From contig CAVQTR010000001.1 in the NCBI GenBank assembly GCA_963716685.1, positions 1 to 64,000 of the forward strand: a stretch of 64,000 nt of DNA. Direction: 5' to 3'. The number at the start of each line of letters is the position of its first letter. Position 1 is the stretch's first letter. This DNA is from JALYXI01 sp963716685. Lineage in GTDB: Bacteria > Acidobacteriota > Terriglobia > Bryobacterales > Bryobacteraceae. Both the position numbers and the translations under genes were made by a program. Shown here in pieces: positions 37,757 through 48,686 of this stretch. The notes under the pieces are model-generated. The model made no database searches, had not been told where the DNA came from, and saw only the letters and a program-made list of their open reading frames with translations.

Positions 37757-40700
37757 GTGCTCGAAAAAGACGACATGTTTCAGACCGAAAAGTCCGAAAT
37801 CGAGCATCGGATCGTCAGCATCGGCGAACCTGCCTCGCGGGCCCGCAATCTGGCTCTGAACCGTACCTTTGGACCGGGCCGCTGTCTCTCCCTCACCTCC
37901 AGGCTGGATGAAGCGTGGACCGCCGTACAGGGCAAAATGTCCACAGCTGCCGGCGAAGAGTCCGTCTGGCTTCGCGAAAACCGGCGATATCTGTACTCTC
38001 ACGTCCGGGAACTGCGCAAGCTGCTACGCCAGATCGAGCGCGAATCCCTGCCCGTGGTGTCCGCGGGTCCCCTGCTGGGTTACCCGAGAATATTCGAAAT
38101 CGCGGTCGAAATCACCGCGCAATGCGACCTGGTCGTCACCCAGGAAGGAGCGGCTTCGTTCATCGAAGACTACCAGGCCATTCACTCGCTCAGCATGGCC
38201 GAACTCTGGTCGCTCGATACCATGCTGCGGCTGGCAGTGGTGGAAGAACTGGCGCGCGCCTCCGGGGAGCAGGTGGCGCGGTGCATCCTGAGCCTGAAGG
38301 AAATCAGCACGACGCCGTGGCAGGAGTTTTTCGAGACGCACAGCCGCGCCGAGCAGATCTTGCGCGAGGACCCGGCGCAATGTTACGCGCGCGCGGACTT
38401 CAACACGCGCGACCGCTGCCGCCATGTGGTGGAAGGCATCGCGCGGCGCTCGCCGAGTTCGGAAGAGCAGGTGGCGCAGGCGGCGGTCACTCTATCGCAT
38501 GACGCCGCGCGTCGGCTCGGAGCCGGTGCGCGCGAGGCACACGTCGGTTTTCACCTGATTGATGACGGTGTCGAGCGGCTGAAGGCCGGTCTGCAATATC
38601 GGCCGTCCGCGCGCGAGCGGCTGATCACCGCCATCCTGCACTGGCCCACGGCGTATTACCTGATCGGCATTGAGTTGGTCACGCTGGCGCTGGCCACCTA
38701 TCTCTTCACCTTCCTGCACAGCCATCTCAGCTGGCTCGGACTCATTCTGTTCCTCCTTGCGACGGAACCCGCCATTGCGCTGCTGAATGCCATCACGGTT
38801 TATCTAATTCCGCCTCGCCGCCTTCCCAGACTGGATTTCTCCGAAGGCATCCCGGCGGAGTTTTCCACCATGGTGGTGGTGCCGACGCTGCTGCTTTCCG
38901 AGAAGTTTATCTCGCAGCTGTTGAACGATCTGGAGGTGCGGTATCTGGCCAATCCCGATCCGCGCCTGAGCTATGCCCTGCTGACTGATTTTGCCGACGC
39001 CTCCTCACCCAACGCCGATGCGGACGAGATGCTGGCCGGCGCCTGTGCCGATGGCATTCGGTCACTGAACAAACGGTACGCAACGCCGGAACATGCGCCG
39101 TTCTATCTGTTCCACCGGCGGCGTGAATGGAATGCGCAGCAGGGAACCTGGATGGGCTGGGAGCGCAAGCGCGGCAAGCTGATCGCGCTCAACAATCTGC
39201 TGCGCGGGGAAGAAGACGCGTTCGCGCTGAAGGTGGGCGATCTCGCGATCCTGCCTGATATCCGTTACATCATCACGCTCGATTCGGACACGGAACTGCC
39301 GCGCGGCACAGCCGCTCAGATGGTCGGAACAATGGCGCATCCGCTGAATCGGGCTGTCATCGATCCCCGGACCAACACCGTTTCGCAGGGATACGGCATT
39401 CTGCAGCCGCGGGTCGGCATCAGCGTGCATTCAGCTCGGCGTTCCCGGCTGGCGGCCATCTATTCCGGCCAGACTGGCTTCGATATCTACAGCACCGCCG
39501 TATCCGACATCTACCAGGATTTATTTGGCGAAGGCAGCTATGTGGGCAAGGGTATCTATGATGTCGACGTGTTCCAGAAGACGCTGGCGAAGCGGTTTCC
39601 GCGCGACATTCTGCTCAGTCACGATCTGATCGAAGGAACGCATGCCCGCGCCGGGCTGGTTTCCGATATCGAAGTAATCGACGAGTATCCCTCGCACTAC
39701 AGTGCATGGTCCAAGCGCAAGCATCGCTGGGTGCGCGGCGACTGGCAGATCGTGCAGTGGCTGTTGCCGCTGGTGCCGGAATACGGCGGCCGGCGGGTTC
39801 CCAATCCGCTCTCCATCATCTCGCTTTGGAAGATTCTGGATAACCTGCGCCGCAGCGTGATTGAGATCGCTATCTTTGTCCTGCTGATCGCCGGCTGGAC
39901 CGTGCTGCCCGGAACGCCTCTGTACTGGACCACGGTAGTGGTGCTGGTCTCGGTGCTGCCGGTCTACATTGGCTTTGTTTTTTCGATTTTGCGGACGCCC
40001 TTCAATCACCAGTGGAAAGGCCATCTGCGCGACACGGTTTCCGGCTTCGTTTCCGGCCATGTGGATGTCGTACTTCGGCTGACGTTTCTGGCGCACCAAA
40101 CCTGCCTGATGCTCGACGCGATCGGACGTTCGCTCACCCGGACGGCGCTCACCGGCAGGCGCCTGCTGGAATGGGAAAGCGCGGCGCAGGCGGAATCCGG
40201 CCCGCGTGCCAGGCTTCGTTCGATCGACAGCTACCTGTGGCTGGCAAGTCCGCTGGCCTTGGTCCTTGGCGGGGTGATTGCGCTTCGCTTCCCGTTTGCT
40301 TTGCCGGCCGCCCTTCCGTTCCTGATCGCGTGGTTCGTCTCGCCCCTGGCCGCGCTCTGGCTGAACCTGTCCCTGTATAAGCCGAAGCAGCCGCTGACTG
40401 CGAAGGATCGCGCGTTCCTGCGCGATGTGGCCAGGCGTACCTGGCAATTCTTTGCGGACTATTGCACCGCGGAACACTCGTGGCTGGTTCCGGATAACGT
40501 CGAGGAGGAATCCGGCAGAGAGGCGCGCGCGCACCTCGCCCACCAACATCGGGCTGCTGCTTAATGCGAACCTGGCCGCCCTCGATTTCGGCTACATCGG
40601 CCAGCGGGAGTTCATCGAAAAGACGGAACGGGTGCTGCAAACCCTGCGCCGCATGGAACGGCATCGCGGCCATTTCTACAACTGGTACGACACCCGAACG

Positions 40701-41906
40701 CTTGCGCCCTTACCGCCGCGCTACGTGTCCACGGTGGACAGCGGCAATCTGGCCGCGTCTCTCATCGCGTTGCGCCAGGGTCTGCTGGAACAACTCAAGC
40801 GGCCTGTGATTGACGCCTGCGTGGTCGACGCCATCCGCGATCACGGTGGTGCCGCACCGGGGAAAACACCGTCTACGCTGGCCGAATGGCGTGCGTGGCT
40901 GAACGAACTGGCTCCCACGGTTCCGCTGGCGCGCACGTGGCGCGAAGAGCTGGATGCACTCGCGCCGGGCGAAGAAAGCGACAGTGTTCCGGTGTTAAGC
41001 GAGGTAGCGCCGCCAACGCTCCTCGACCGCCTGCGCCAATGTGCCGACCTTGCGCATGAGCTGCTGCGCGAGATGGAGTTCGGTTTCCTGCTGCACCGCA
41101 AACGCAAGCTCCTCCATATCGGCTACAACGTGGACACCGAAAGGCTCGATGTGTCGCGCTACGATCTGCTGGCCTCCGAAGCGCGTATCGCGAGCTTCGT
41201 CGCGATCGCGAAGAGCGACATCCCACAGGAGAACTGGCTCCGTCTTGGCCGCGCTCTGGTGCTGGCCGAGAAACAGCCGGCTCTGCTTTCCTGGAGCGGC
41301 ACCATGTTCGAATACCTGATGCCCCTGCTCTGGATGAAGAGCTTCCCCGGTTCCCTGCTGGATCGCGGCATCCGCGGTGCAGTCAAATGCCAGCGCCGTT
41401 TTGCCAAACGCCGCGGCGTGCCGTGGGGTGTCTCCGAATGCGCGTGCTCGGAGCGGATTGAGGGCGATTTTCGCTATCATGCGTTCGGGATTCCCGATCT
41501 GGCGCTGCGGCCTGTAACAGAAACGTCCCTGGTAATCGCGCCGTATGCCTCGGTGCTGGCGCTCATGACGCAGCCCTGCGAGGCTGCGGCAAACCTGCAG
41601 GCGCAGGCTGCGCGCGGGTGGCTGGGAGCGCTTGGCTTCCACGAAGCTGCGGACTTCGGCGACTCCGGCACGCGGGAAAAAATGGTGCCTGTTTACATGG
41701 CGCACCACCAGGGGATGTCGCTGGTAGCTCTGGACAACGTACTGAACGGCGACCGCATGCGGGAGCGCTTTCATCGGGAGCCCATGGTGCAGGCCACCGA
41801 ACTCCTGCTGCACGAACGCGTGGGCCGTGCGGTGCCGGTGGAAAAGCCGGAGCCGCCCATGCAGGAGGCCGCCGAGGTTTTAACCGAAAAAGCTTCCGCG
41901 GCTTAA
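37757..41906 (+). CDS. beta-1,2-glucan synthase (GT84 with cyclisation domain), no GH94 domain, frameshifted
   Basis: About 1382 residues when joined. N-terminal helical region, a GT84 catalytic domain (LDSDTELPRGTAAQM, SHDLIEGTHARAG, KHRWVRGDWQ) between membrane helices, then a glucoamylase-like domain (RTSPTNIGLLLNANLAALD, FYNWYDTRTLAPLPPRYVS, SWSGTMFEYLMPLLW, GVPWGVSECACSER) thought to do cyclisation. One shift in the GC repeat near 40527 (one extra base, or one GC unit lost). Cyclic beta-1,2-glucan synthases are normally about 2800 residues, the second half being a GH94 phosphorylase that sets ring size; here the protein stops at 41906, just after the middle domain, with fcl directly beyond on the other strand. 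Gene order with the ABC exporter resembles ndvBA. Confidence 0.85.
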
Positions 41907-41913
41907 CAGTGAA

Positions 41914-42855
41914 TCAGGCAGGAACGGCTTGTTCCTGCTCGACGTACCACCGGTAGGTCTGTTCGATTCCGTCGCGCAGCGCAATTGCGGGCTTCCAGCC
42001 AAGACCCAGCAGCCGCGAAACATCCAGCAGTTTGCGAGGCGTGCCGTCAGGCCGGGCCGAATCCAGCACGATTTCGCCTTCAAAGCCCGTGACCTCGCGC
42101 ATCATTTCGGCAAGCTGCCGGATACTAACTTCCTGCCCTGTGCCCACATTGATGAACTGCCCAGAGCTGTATTCATTCATGAGAAACACGCACGCGCTCG
42201 CCAGATCGTCGACATGCATAAACTCGCGCAGCGGACTACCGGTGCCCCAGATCACCACCTGCCGAGAACCGGACTCCCTGGCTTCGTGGAATTTCCTCAT
42301 CATCGCCGGCAGCACATGGGAATTCTCGAGATCGAAGTTATCGCCGGGACCGTACAGATTCGTCGGCATCAGGCTGATGGCGTCGAACCCATACTGTGCG
42401 CGATAGGCCTCGCACATCTTCAGTCCCGCGATCTTCGCCACCGCATACGGCTCGTTGGTCTGTTCCAGATACCCGCTGAGCAGGTGCTCCTCGCGCATGG
42501 GCTGCGGCGCCAGTTTCGGGAAAATGCACGAGGACCCCAGGAACAGCAATTTGCGCGCGCCGTGCCGGTAGGCGGCGTCGATGGTGATTGTTTGAATCAG
42601 CAGATTCTCACGAATGAAATCGGCGCGCAGCGTGTTGTTGGCCACGATGCCGCCCACGTAAGCGGCCGCCAGAAAGACGTATTCCGGCCGCTCTGAGGCA
42701 AAGAACCGCTCCACCTGATCCTGTTTCGTCAGATCCAGTTCGGCGTGGCGGCGAACCACGATGTTGGTATACCCTTCGGCGCGCAGCCGCCGTAGAATCG
42801 CGGAACCCGCCAGACCGCGGTGGCCGGCCACGTAGATGCGGCTGTCTTTATCCAT
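41914..42855 (-). CDS. fcl: GDP-L-fucose synthase
   Basis: 313 residues, short-chain dehydrogenase fold. NADP loop GHRGLAGSAILRRL, then LGSSCIFP with catalytic Ser and the YAVAKIAG Tyr/Lys pair; NLYGPGDNFD and DLASACVFLMNEY are typical. It performs the epimerase and reductase steps from GDP-4-keto-6-deoxy-mannose to GDP-L-fucose. Its start overlaps the end of gmd by 8 bases, forming a two-gene GDP-fucose operon that supplies a fucosylated polysaccharide. Confidence 0.93.
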   Translation of the reverse strand: MDKDSRIYVAGHRGLAGSAILRRLRAEGYTNIVVRRHAELDLTKQDQVERFFASERPEYVFLAAAYVGGIVANNTLRADFIRENLLIQTITIDAAYRHGARKLLFLGSSCIFPKLAPQPMREEHLLSGYLEQTNEPYAVAKIAGLKMCEAYRAQYGFDAISLMPTNLYGPGDNFDLENSHVLPAMMRKFHEARESGSRQVVIWGTGSPLREFMHVDDLASACVFLMNEYSSGQFINVGTGQEVSIRQLAEMMREVTGFEGEIVLDSARPDGTPRKLLDVSRLLGLGWKPAIALRDGIEQTYRWYVEQEQAVPA

Positions 42856-43894
42856 GCGCTACTCCACGTAGCGCGATGCTGTGACCGGCATTGATGAGCG
42901 TGGATTCCTGTTTCGCCAGCTCGAGATCGTGGTCCACCATCATGGCCACCAGCTGCTTGAAGCTCACCTTGGGCTGGAAGCCCATGGCCTTGCGCGCTTT
43001 CGAACCGTCGCCCAGAAGGTAATCCACTTCGGTAGGGCGCATGTAGCGCGGATCCACCGAGACGTAATCCTGCCAGTTCAGCTTCAGGCGGCCGAAGGCT
43101 TCGTCAAGGAACTCGCGAACCGAATACGCTTCCCCGGTGGCGACCACATAATCGTCGGGAGACGATTGCTGCAGCATCATCCACATCGCTTCCACGTAAT
43201 CGCCCGCAAAACCCCAGTCGCGTTTCGCATCCAGGTTGCCCAGGAACAGTTTCTTCTGAAGGCCCAGCTTGATGCGGCCCAGCGCGCGCGTGATCTTGCG
43301 CGTCACGAAAGTTTCTCCGCGCAGCGGCGATTCATGATTGAACAGAATGCCGTTCGAAACAAACATGCCGTACGCTTCGCGATAATTCACGCAATACCAA
43401 TACCCCGCGACTTTGCTCACGGCGTAGGGGCTGCGCGGGTAGAACTCCGTGGTCTCGCTCTGCGGCGGTTTGGCCGCGCCGAACATCTCCGACGAACCCG
43501 CCTGATAGATCCGCGCCTGACGGCCCGTGACGGCCATGTAATCGCGGAGGGCTTCCAGCAGGCGAAGGGTTCCGGTGGCCACCACATCGGCCGAATATTC
43601 CGCCTGTTCAAAAGAGACCTTCACATGCGATTGAGCGCCCAGGTTATATATCTCGTCCGGCTGCACCTTGTGCAGAATGCGCCTCAGCGAACTGCCGTCC
43701 GTCAGATCGCCGTAGTGCAGAAACAGCCGCGCTTCGGGATCGTGCGGGTCGCGATACATATGATCGATGCGATCCGTATTGAACGTGCTTGCACGGCGCA
43801 GGATTCCGTGAACCTCGTATCCCTTGTCCAGCAGAAAGGTGGAGAGATACGATCCGTCCTGGCCGGTAATTCCGGTGATCAAAGCTTTAGGCAT
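42848..43894 (-). CDS. gmd: GDP-mannose 4,6-dehydratase
   Basis: 348 residues. NADP loop ALITGITGQDGSYLSTFLL, then SSEMFGAAKPPQSE and FYPRSPYAVSKVAGYWY with the catalytic Tyr and Lys, and substrate contacts in HESPLRGETFVTRKI. It converts GDP-D-mannose to GDP-4-keto-6-deoxy-D-mannose, the first step of GDP-fucose synthesis, and is co-transcribed with fcl downstream. 102 bases lie upstream before the zinc-ribbon gene. Confidence 0.94.
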   Translation of the reverse strand: MPKALITGITGQDGSYLSTFLLDKGYEVHGILRRASTFNTDRIDHMYRDPHDPEARLFLHYGDLTDGSSLRRILHKVQPDEIYNLGAQSHVKVSFEQAEYSADVVATGTLRLLEALRDYMAVTGRQARIYQAGSSEMFGAAKPPQSETTEFYPRSPYAVSKVAGYWYCVNYREAYGMFVSNGILFNHESPLRGETFVTRKITRALGRIKLGLQKKLFLGNLDAKRDWGFAGDYVEAMWMMLQQSSPDDYVVATGEAYSVREFLDEAFGRLKLNWQDYVSVDPRYMRPTEVDYLLGDGSKARKAMGFQPKVSFKQLVAMMVDHDLELAKQESTLINAGHSIALRGVAHG

Positions 43895-43995
43895 GAGTTG
43901 ATATTGTTTGAATTCTTTTCAATTTGAGTAAGAACCACTGTACCACCGGGTCAGGCGCAAACAGGGACCGTCGGGTCTGAAATGGTGCGGAATCG

Positions 43996-44481
43996 TTACT
44001 TCTTGAACAGGCGGTCAAAGGCGCTGCGAGCGTCGTCGGCTGTTCGGGGAGCAATCGTATTAAGATTCGGGATCGGCATCTTCGGCGCATGGCTCGAAGA
44101 ATCGCGGGCAACGGTGACGCGAGGAGAGAACAGCGGGCATTCATTGGCTTGATCTTTCAATGGAATGCGCACGGGGATCGGTTTCAAACACTGAAACCGG
44201 GTGGAGGGTTCAAAGTGGGCACACTGCTTACAGCAGTGCAACTTGGCGCCGCACTTGGGACATAGAGCGCCAACGTCCGTGCTTGCCGGAATCTGGGTAG
44301 CGCAGTTGTAGCATCGAGTTGCCGTTACGGACTGAACCAAACGCGGCAGACGCGGCCCGGTGATGTCGATGGGAGGACGTGGCCCCTGTGGTTTCCGCTC
44401 CTCTCCGTTGCGATGCGGACGAGAGCCGTTGCGGTCGGAGTCCTGGTAACCACGTTGCGAATATTTGCGATCGCCGTCCAT
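43996..44481 (-). CDS. zinc-ribbon protein of unknown function
   Basis: 161 residues. The N-terminal 50 residues are Arg/Asp/Pro-rich and disordered. The middle has two CxxC knuckles and more Cys: CYNCATQIP, CPKCGAKLHCCKQCAHFEP, RFQCLKP and ECPLFSP, a compact metal-binding module of about 70 residues. The C-terminus ends DDARSAFDRLFKK. No enzymatic domain seen. The spaced pairs suggest one or two structural zincs and binding to nucleic acid or protein. Function unknown. Confidence 0.7.
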   Translation of the reverse strand: MDGDRKYSQRGYQDSDRNGSRPHRNGEERKPQGPRPPIDITGPRLPRLVQSVTATRCYNCATQIPASTDVGALCPKCGAKLHCCKQCAHFEPSTRFQCLKPIPVRIPLKDQANECPLFSPRVTVARDSSSHAPKMPIPNLNTIAPRTADDARSAFDRLFKK

Positions 44482-44653
44482 GAAGGAAGGGTGCTCCTTG
44501 CTTAGTCGAAGTCGTAACGCACGGATTTAGAAGTGAAGAACACGGGCGAACAATAATCCTGGATGAGAGCGGTGCGTCGAATCAACGGGAGGGGCAAACA
44601 GCGGGTTTTGACCGGGAACACGCGAACAACACGGCACCCTCCGGAAGTGCAAG

Positions 44654-44682
44654 TACATATTTACCACGGTTTGTTTTGTAAA
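44654..44682 (-). promoter_or_regulatory. candidate promoter upstream of the zinc-ribbon gene
   Basis: On the minus strand TTTACA (44682-44677) and TATGTA (44659-44654) are separated by 17 bases in an AT-rich stretch in a gene-free spacer of about 235 bases. Distance to the start at 44481 is about 170 bases. Match to consensus is partial (5/6 and about 3/6). Confidence 0.3.
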
Positions 44683-44716
44683 GCCAATATATCTTCGGCC
44701 CAGGCTCCCGGCGGCT

Positions 44717-47269
44717 TTACAATCTGCCCCATTTCAGCAGGCTCGTACAGGGACGGGTGCGAGAGTCCTCGAAGTGGTTCGGGCTGATGCGCAACGCATA
44801 CCCCAAACGCCCAGTATACTGCGGTGCAAGCTCAGTGGCGAAAACCGTGACGGAACCGACGTGCTCTGTGGCCGGCAATTGTACTACTTCAGTCTCTTCC
44901 AGGCTTCCAGTCGCGCCAACCTTCCCCAGAACTGCTTCCACGCGCACATCCTCGGGTAAAAGCCCGGCCATTTCGACCGCTGCGCGAACCGGAACCGTTC
45001 GGCCGCTGGTCACCGGACCGATCGGCGGAGGCGCCGCTTCCACAAAATTCACGCGGCTCCAGACTTCCCGAATCCGTGCGCTCCAGGACGCCAGCTCCCG
45101 CGCCTTTTGATAGCTGCCCGCGCGCATGTCGAGGAAGGCATGATGCGCCGGCGTATAAAGAGAGGAATCGTATTCGGCCACCATGCGACGGCAATCGAAC
45201 CCGGGCGTCAGGTCCATAATGCTTGCTTTCATGCGGCGCACCCATTCGGAAGGGCCGCTCTGCTCGCGACGGTCGTAAAAGGCCGGAACAATCTCCTTTT
45301 CCAGCAGGTAATAAATGGCGCTCGCGTGCAGACCGTCCTGATCTTCCGCGTAGTCTTCGCGGTCGCCGATGGCCCACCCGCCGGAAGTCTCGAACGCTTC
45401 GTCGAACCAGCCGTCCAGAATGCTAAGGTTCAGCACTCCGTTCATCGCCGCTTTCATGCCGCTGGTACCGCAGGCTTCCTCGCCGCGGCGCGGCGTGTTC
45501 AGCCAGATGTCCACGCCCTGCACCATCTCGCGCGCGATTTTCATGTCGTAATCTTCCACGAACACCACGTGCTTCCAAAGCTCGGGATCGCGGGAAAGCT
45601 GCACAATCTCGCGAATGAACGATTTACCTGGCTGATCCTTGGGGTGCGCCTTGCCGGCGATCAGGATCTGCACCGGCCTGTCTTTATCCGAAAGAATCCG
45701 CTTCAACCGCGCGACATCGCGGAACAGCAGCGTCGCGCGCTTATAGGTGGCGAACCGGCGCGCAAACCCGATGGTCAGCGCATTCGGGTCCAGCACTTCG
45801 CCCGCGTACCGAAGCTCCGCGCCCGAAACTTTGCGGCGCTGCGCGGAAGCCGTTTGACGCTCCCGAACGAACCCAATCAGACGGCGCTTGCGGCGGCGAT
45901 GCGCTTCCAGCAGCTCTTCATCCGGAATTTCCTTCACCAGTCTCCACATGTCGGCAGACACGTGGTGCTCGCGCCAGTCCGGCTCCAGATACTGATCGAA
46001 CAGATCGGCGAAATCACCGTTGAGCCAGCTCGGCAGATGCACGCCGTTGGTAACGTACGTGATCGGAATTTCTTCCGTGGGAATCTGCGGCCACAGCTCA
46101 TGCCACATTTCGCGGGAAACTTCGCCGTGCAGCTTGCTCACCGCATTGCGATACGCCGACGTCTTCAGCGCCAGAATCGCCATGCTGAACCGCTCGCCGC
46201 GATCGTCCGGATTGCGGCGGCCCAGTTCCATGAACTTATCGAAGTCGATCGCTGCATCGCGGCAGAAGCTCTGGAAGTAGTGATACATCATGCCGGGATC
46301 GAACAGATCGATGCCCGCCGGCACGGGTGTGTGCGTCGTGAAAACGTTGTTGGCGCGGGTAGCCGTCAGCGCCTCTTCAAAGGTAAGGCGGTGCTTTTCG
46401 ATGAACACCCGAATCCGCTCCAGCGCCAAAAACGCGGAGTGCCCTTCGTTCATGTGATAAACCGTGGGCTCGATGTTCATGGCCTGCAGCGCGCGCAGGC
46501 CGCCGATTCCCAGTACGATTTCCTGGCGGATACGCGTTTCGTTATCTCCGCCGTATAACTGGTCCGTAATGGTGCGGTCTTCGGGACGCGCATTTTCCGG
46601 AATGTTGGTGTCCAGCAGAAACAGCTTCACCCGCCCAACCGCAATCTCCCATACCTTGATGGCCAGCGGACCCGTGGGCAGCGACACTTCCACGCGCAGA
46701 GGCTCGCCCGCCGCGTCACGCACCGGCTTGATCGGCAGCGTGTAGAAATCATTTTCGGGATAGCGTTCCTGCTGCCATCCGTCTGCATTCAGAAACTGCC
46801 GAAAGTAACCGTGCTGGTAGAGCAGCGCCACGCCCACCAGCGGCAGATCCAGATCGCTCGAAGATTTCAGATGGTCGCCGGAGAGCACGCCCAGGCCGCC
46901 GGAATAAATCGGCAGGCACTCCGTTAACCCGTATTCAGCCGAAAAGTACGCGATCAGTTTGCCCTCGGGATTGGGCGTAGAGCGGTTCATGTGCGCGTCA
47001 TAACGGGCACAGGCCTTCGCATACAGATTGCGATACCGGGGGTCCGCTGCGGCGCGCTCGAGCGACGCCTGCGACACGCGCCCCAGCATCGCCACCGGGT
47101 TGTAGCCCACCTGTTTCCACAGCTGCGAATCCAGCCGCCGGAATAGCGCGCGGATGGTGGGCTCCCAGCTCCAGACCAGGTTGTAAGCCAGTTCGGACAT
47201 GCGCGAAAGCGCGGGAGGCAGAGACGGACGGACGAGAAATTCTCGGATCGGCTGGATATTAAACGGCAT
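44717..47269 (-). CDS. glgP: alpha-glucan phosphorylase family (GT35)
   Basis: 850 residues from the ATG at 47269 (MPFNIQPIREFLVRPSLPPA); an upstream ATG at 47422 would overlap the divergent MFS gene. Matches the shorter TIGR02094-type phosphorylases: GYNPVAMLGRVSQ, IAYFSAEYGLTECLPIYSGG and LGVLSGDHLKSSSDL; LYGGDNETRIRQEIVLGIGG; phosphate/glucan site THTPVPAG; and the PLP lysine in EACGTSGMKAAMNG. It releases glucose-1-phosphate from glycogen or maltodextrins. Cytoplasmic. Stand-alone gene. Confidence 0.92.
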   Translation of the reverse strand: MPFNIQPIREFLVRPSLPPALSRMSELAYNLVWSWEPTIRALFRRLDSQLWKQVGYNPVAMLGRVSQASLERAAADPRYRNLYAKACARYDAHMNRSTPNPEGKLIAYFSAEYGLTECLPIYSGGLGVLSGDHLKSSSDLDLPLVGVALLYQHGYFRQFLNADGWQQERYPENDFYTLPIKPVRDAAGEPLRVEVSLPTGPLAIKVWEIAVGRVKLFLLDTNIPENARPEDRTITDQLYGGDNETRIRQEIVLGIGGLRALQAMNIEPTVYHMNEGHSAFLALERIRVFIEKHRLTFEEALTATRANNVFTTHTPVPAGIDLFDPGMMYHYFQSFCRDAAIDFDKFMELGRRNPDDRGERFSMAILALKTSAYRNAVSKLHGEVSREMWHELWPQIPTEEIPITYVTNGVHLPSWLNGDFADLFDQYLEPDWREHHVSADMWRLVKEIPDEELLEAHRRRKRRLIGFVRERQTASAQRRKVSGAELRYAGEVLDPNALTIGFARRFATYKRATLLFRDVARLKRILSDKDRPVQILIAGKAHPKDQPGKSFIREIVQLSRDPELWKHVVFVEDYDMKIAREMVQGVDIWLNTPRRGEEACGTSGMKAAMNGVLNLSILDGWFDEAFETSGGWAIGDREDYAEDQDGLHASAIYYLLEKEIVPAFYDRREQSGPSEWVRRMKASIMDLTPGFDCRRMVAEYDSSLYTPAHHAFLDMRAGSYQKARELASWSARIREVWSRVNFVEAAPPPIGPVTSGRTVPVRAAVEMAGLLPEDVRVEAVLGKVGATGSLEETEVVQLPATEHVGSVTVFATELAPQYTGRLGYALRISPNHFEDSRTRPCTSLLKWGRL

Positions 47270-47370
47270 GAATGAAATTTGTTTTCTTTGTGACGCGTGG
47301 ACGGGGGGCGGTCTGTTCATTTTACCAAACAGGAGCGGAAACTCACCGCTGCGCGATAGAGTAATCGCTG

Positions 47371-48633
47371 GTGAAGATTCCGCAGCTGCGGTGGGTAATT
47401 GCCGCCATGTTGTTCCTCGCAACCGCGATCAATTATCTGGATCGCGGCGCGCTGGCCGTGGTCTCGCGGAAGATTCGCGAAGAGTTCGGCTTGAATGAGC
47501 AGGACTATTCTTACAGCCTGGTAGCCTTTTTTCTTGCTTACGCCATCATGTACGCTGGCTCGGGCTACCTCGTCGACCGCCTCGGCTCGAAGCGCGGCTT
47601 CAGCCTGTTCATCGGCTTTTGGTCCGTCGCCGCAATGCTGCACGCCGCCATTCAGGGCACGTGGTCTTTGGCCGCGGCCCGTTTTCTGCTGGGTCTCGGT
47701 GAACCGGGAAACTGGCCCGCCGCCGCCAAAGTGGTCGGCGAGTGGTTTCCGGCGCGGCAGCGCGCTTTGGGCGTCGGCATCTTCAATGCCGGCTCATCGG
47801 CAGGAGCGGCGCTTTCCGGACTCGTGATTGCGGCGCTGACCAATGCGTTCGGCTGGCGCACAGCCTTCCTCTGCACCGGCGCCACCGGCCTCGCATGGCT
47901 GCTGGCGTGGTGGTTTATCTACGATTCACCGGACCGCAATCGGTGGCTGCGCGCCAGCGAATACGCCGGCTTCCGCGACGAAGTGGCTCCGCCGGAAGAG
48001 GCGCGTCCCGCCGAGCGCCGCGTCGACTGGCGGAAGCTCATCGCGGCGCGTGGCTGCTGGACCCTGATCCTGGCGCGCTTCTTCACTGACCCGGTCATCT
48101 ACTTCGTGATCTTCTGGCTGCCTGAATATCTACAGAAGGAGCGCGGCTTCAACCTGACCATGATCGGCCGCTACGGCTGGGTGCCGTATCTCTTTGGAGG
48201 CATTGGCTACGTGCTGGGCGGCTGGCTCTCCGGGCGACTGATGCGCGCCGGCTGGTCGCTGCCAAACGCGCGCAAGGTGGTGATGCTGGCCGGCGCGCTC
48301 TGCATGCCGATTGCGATTCTGGCGCCGTACTTTCCTGAGGCCTGGATGGCAATCGGCGCCACCTGCTTCGTCACCTTCGGACATGCGTTCTGGATTTCCA
48401 ACATCCAGACACTCCCCACCGATCTGTTCCACGGCAGTGAAGTGGGCACCGTCTCAGGATTCGCCGGCATGGGCGGCGCCGTGGGCGGCATGCTCGCCAA
48501 TCTCGGCACCGGCTATGTAGTGCGCTACTTCTCCTACTCGCCCGTGTTCCTCATGGCCGGACTCATGCATCCGCTCTCCATGTTTCTGGTTTGGAAGCTG
48601 CTGCCCAACTCGCGCTTTGCACACAAAGAGTAA
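47371..48633 (+). CDS. MFS transporter, anion:cation (sugar acid) symporter type
   Basis: 420 residues beginning at a GTG. Twelve membrane helices are visible. ACS-family marks: INYLDRGALAVVSRKIREEF, SGYLVDRLGSKRGF, LGLGEPGNWPAAAKVVGEWF and RFFTDPVIYFVIFWLPEYLQ, as in ExuT/GudP hexuronate and glucarate transporters. Likely imports a sugar acid or organic anion with protons. Divergent from the phosphorylase gene with about 100 bases between starts; no sugar-acid catabolic genes are adjacent. Confidence 0.88.
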   Translation: MKIPQLRWVIAAMLFLATAINYLDRGALAVVSRKIREEFGLNEQDYSYSLVAFFLAYAIMYAGSGYLVDRLGSKRGFSLFIGFWSVAAMLHAAIQGTWSLAAARFLLGLGEPGNWPAAAKVVGEWFPARQRALGVGIFNAGSSAGAALSGLVIAALTNAFGWRTAFLCTGATGLAWLLAWWFIYDSPDRNRWLRASEYAGFRDEVAPPEEARPAERRVDWRKLIAARGCWTLILARFFTDPVIYFVIFWLPEYLQKERGFNLTMIGRYGWVPYLFGGIGYVLGGWLSGRLMRAGWSLPNARKVVMLAGALCMPIAILAPYFPEAWMAIGATCFVTFGHAFWISNIQTLPTDLFHGSEVGTVSGFAGMGGAVGGMLANLGTGYVVRYFSYSPVFLMAGLMHPLSMFLVWKLLPNSRFAHKE

Positions 48634-48686
48634 CGGCCCGGTGTGTTGGCCACACAAGTGCTTCTCGGCACAACGGGAGAAACACA

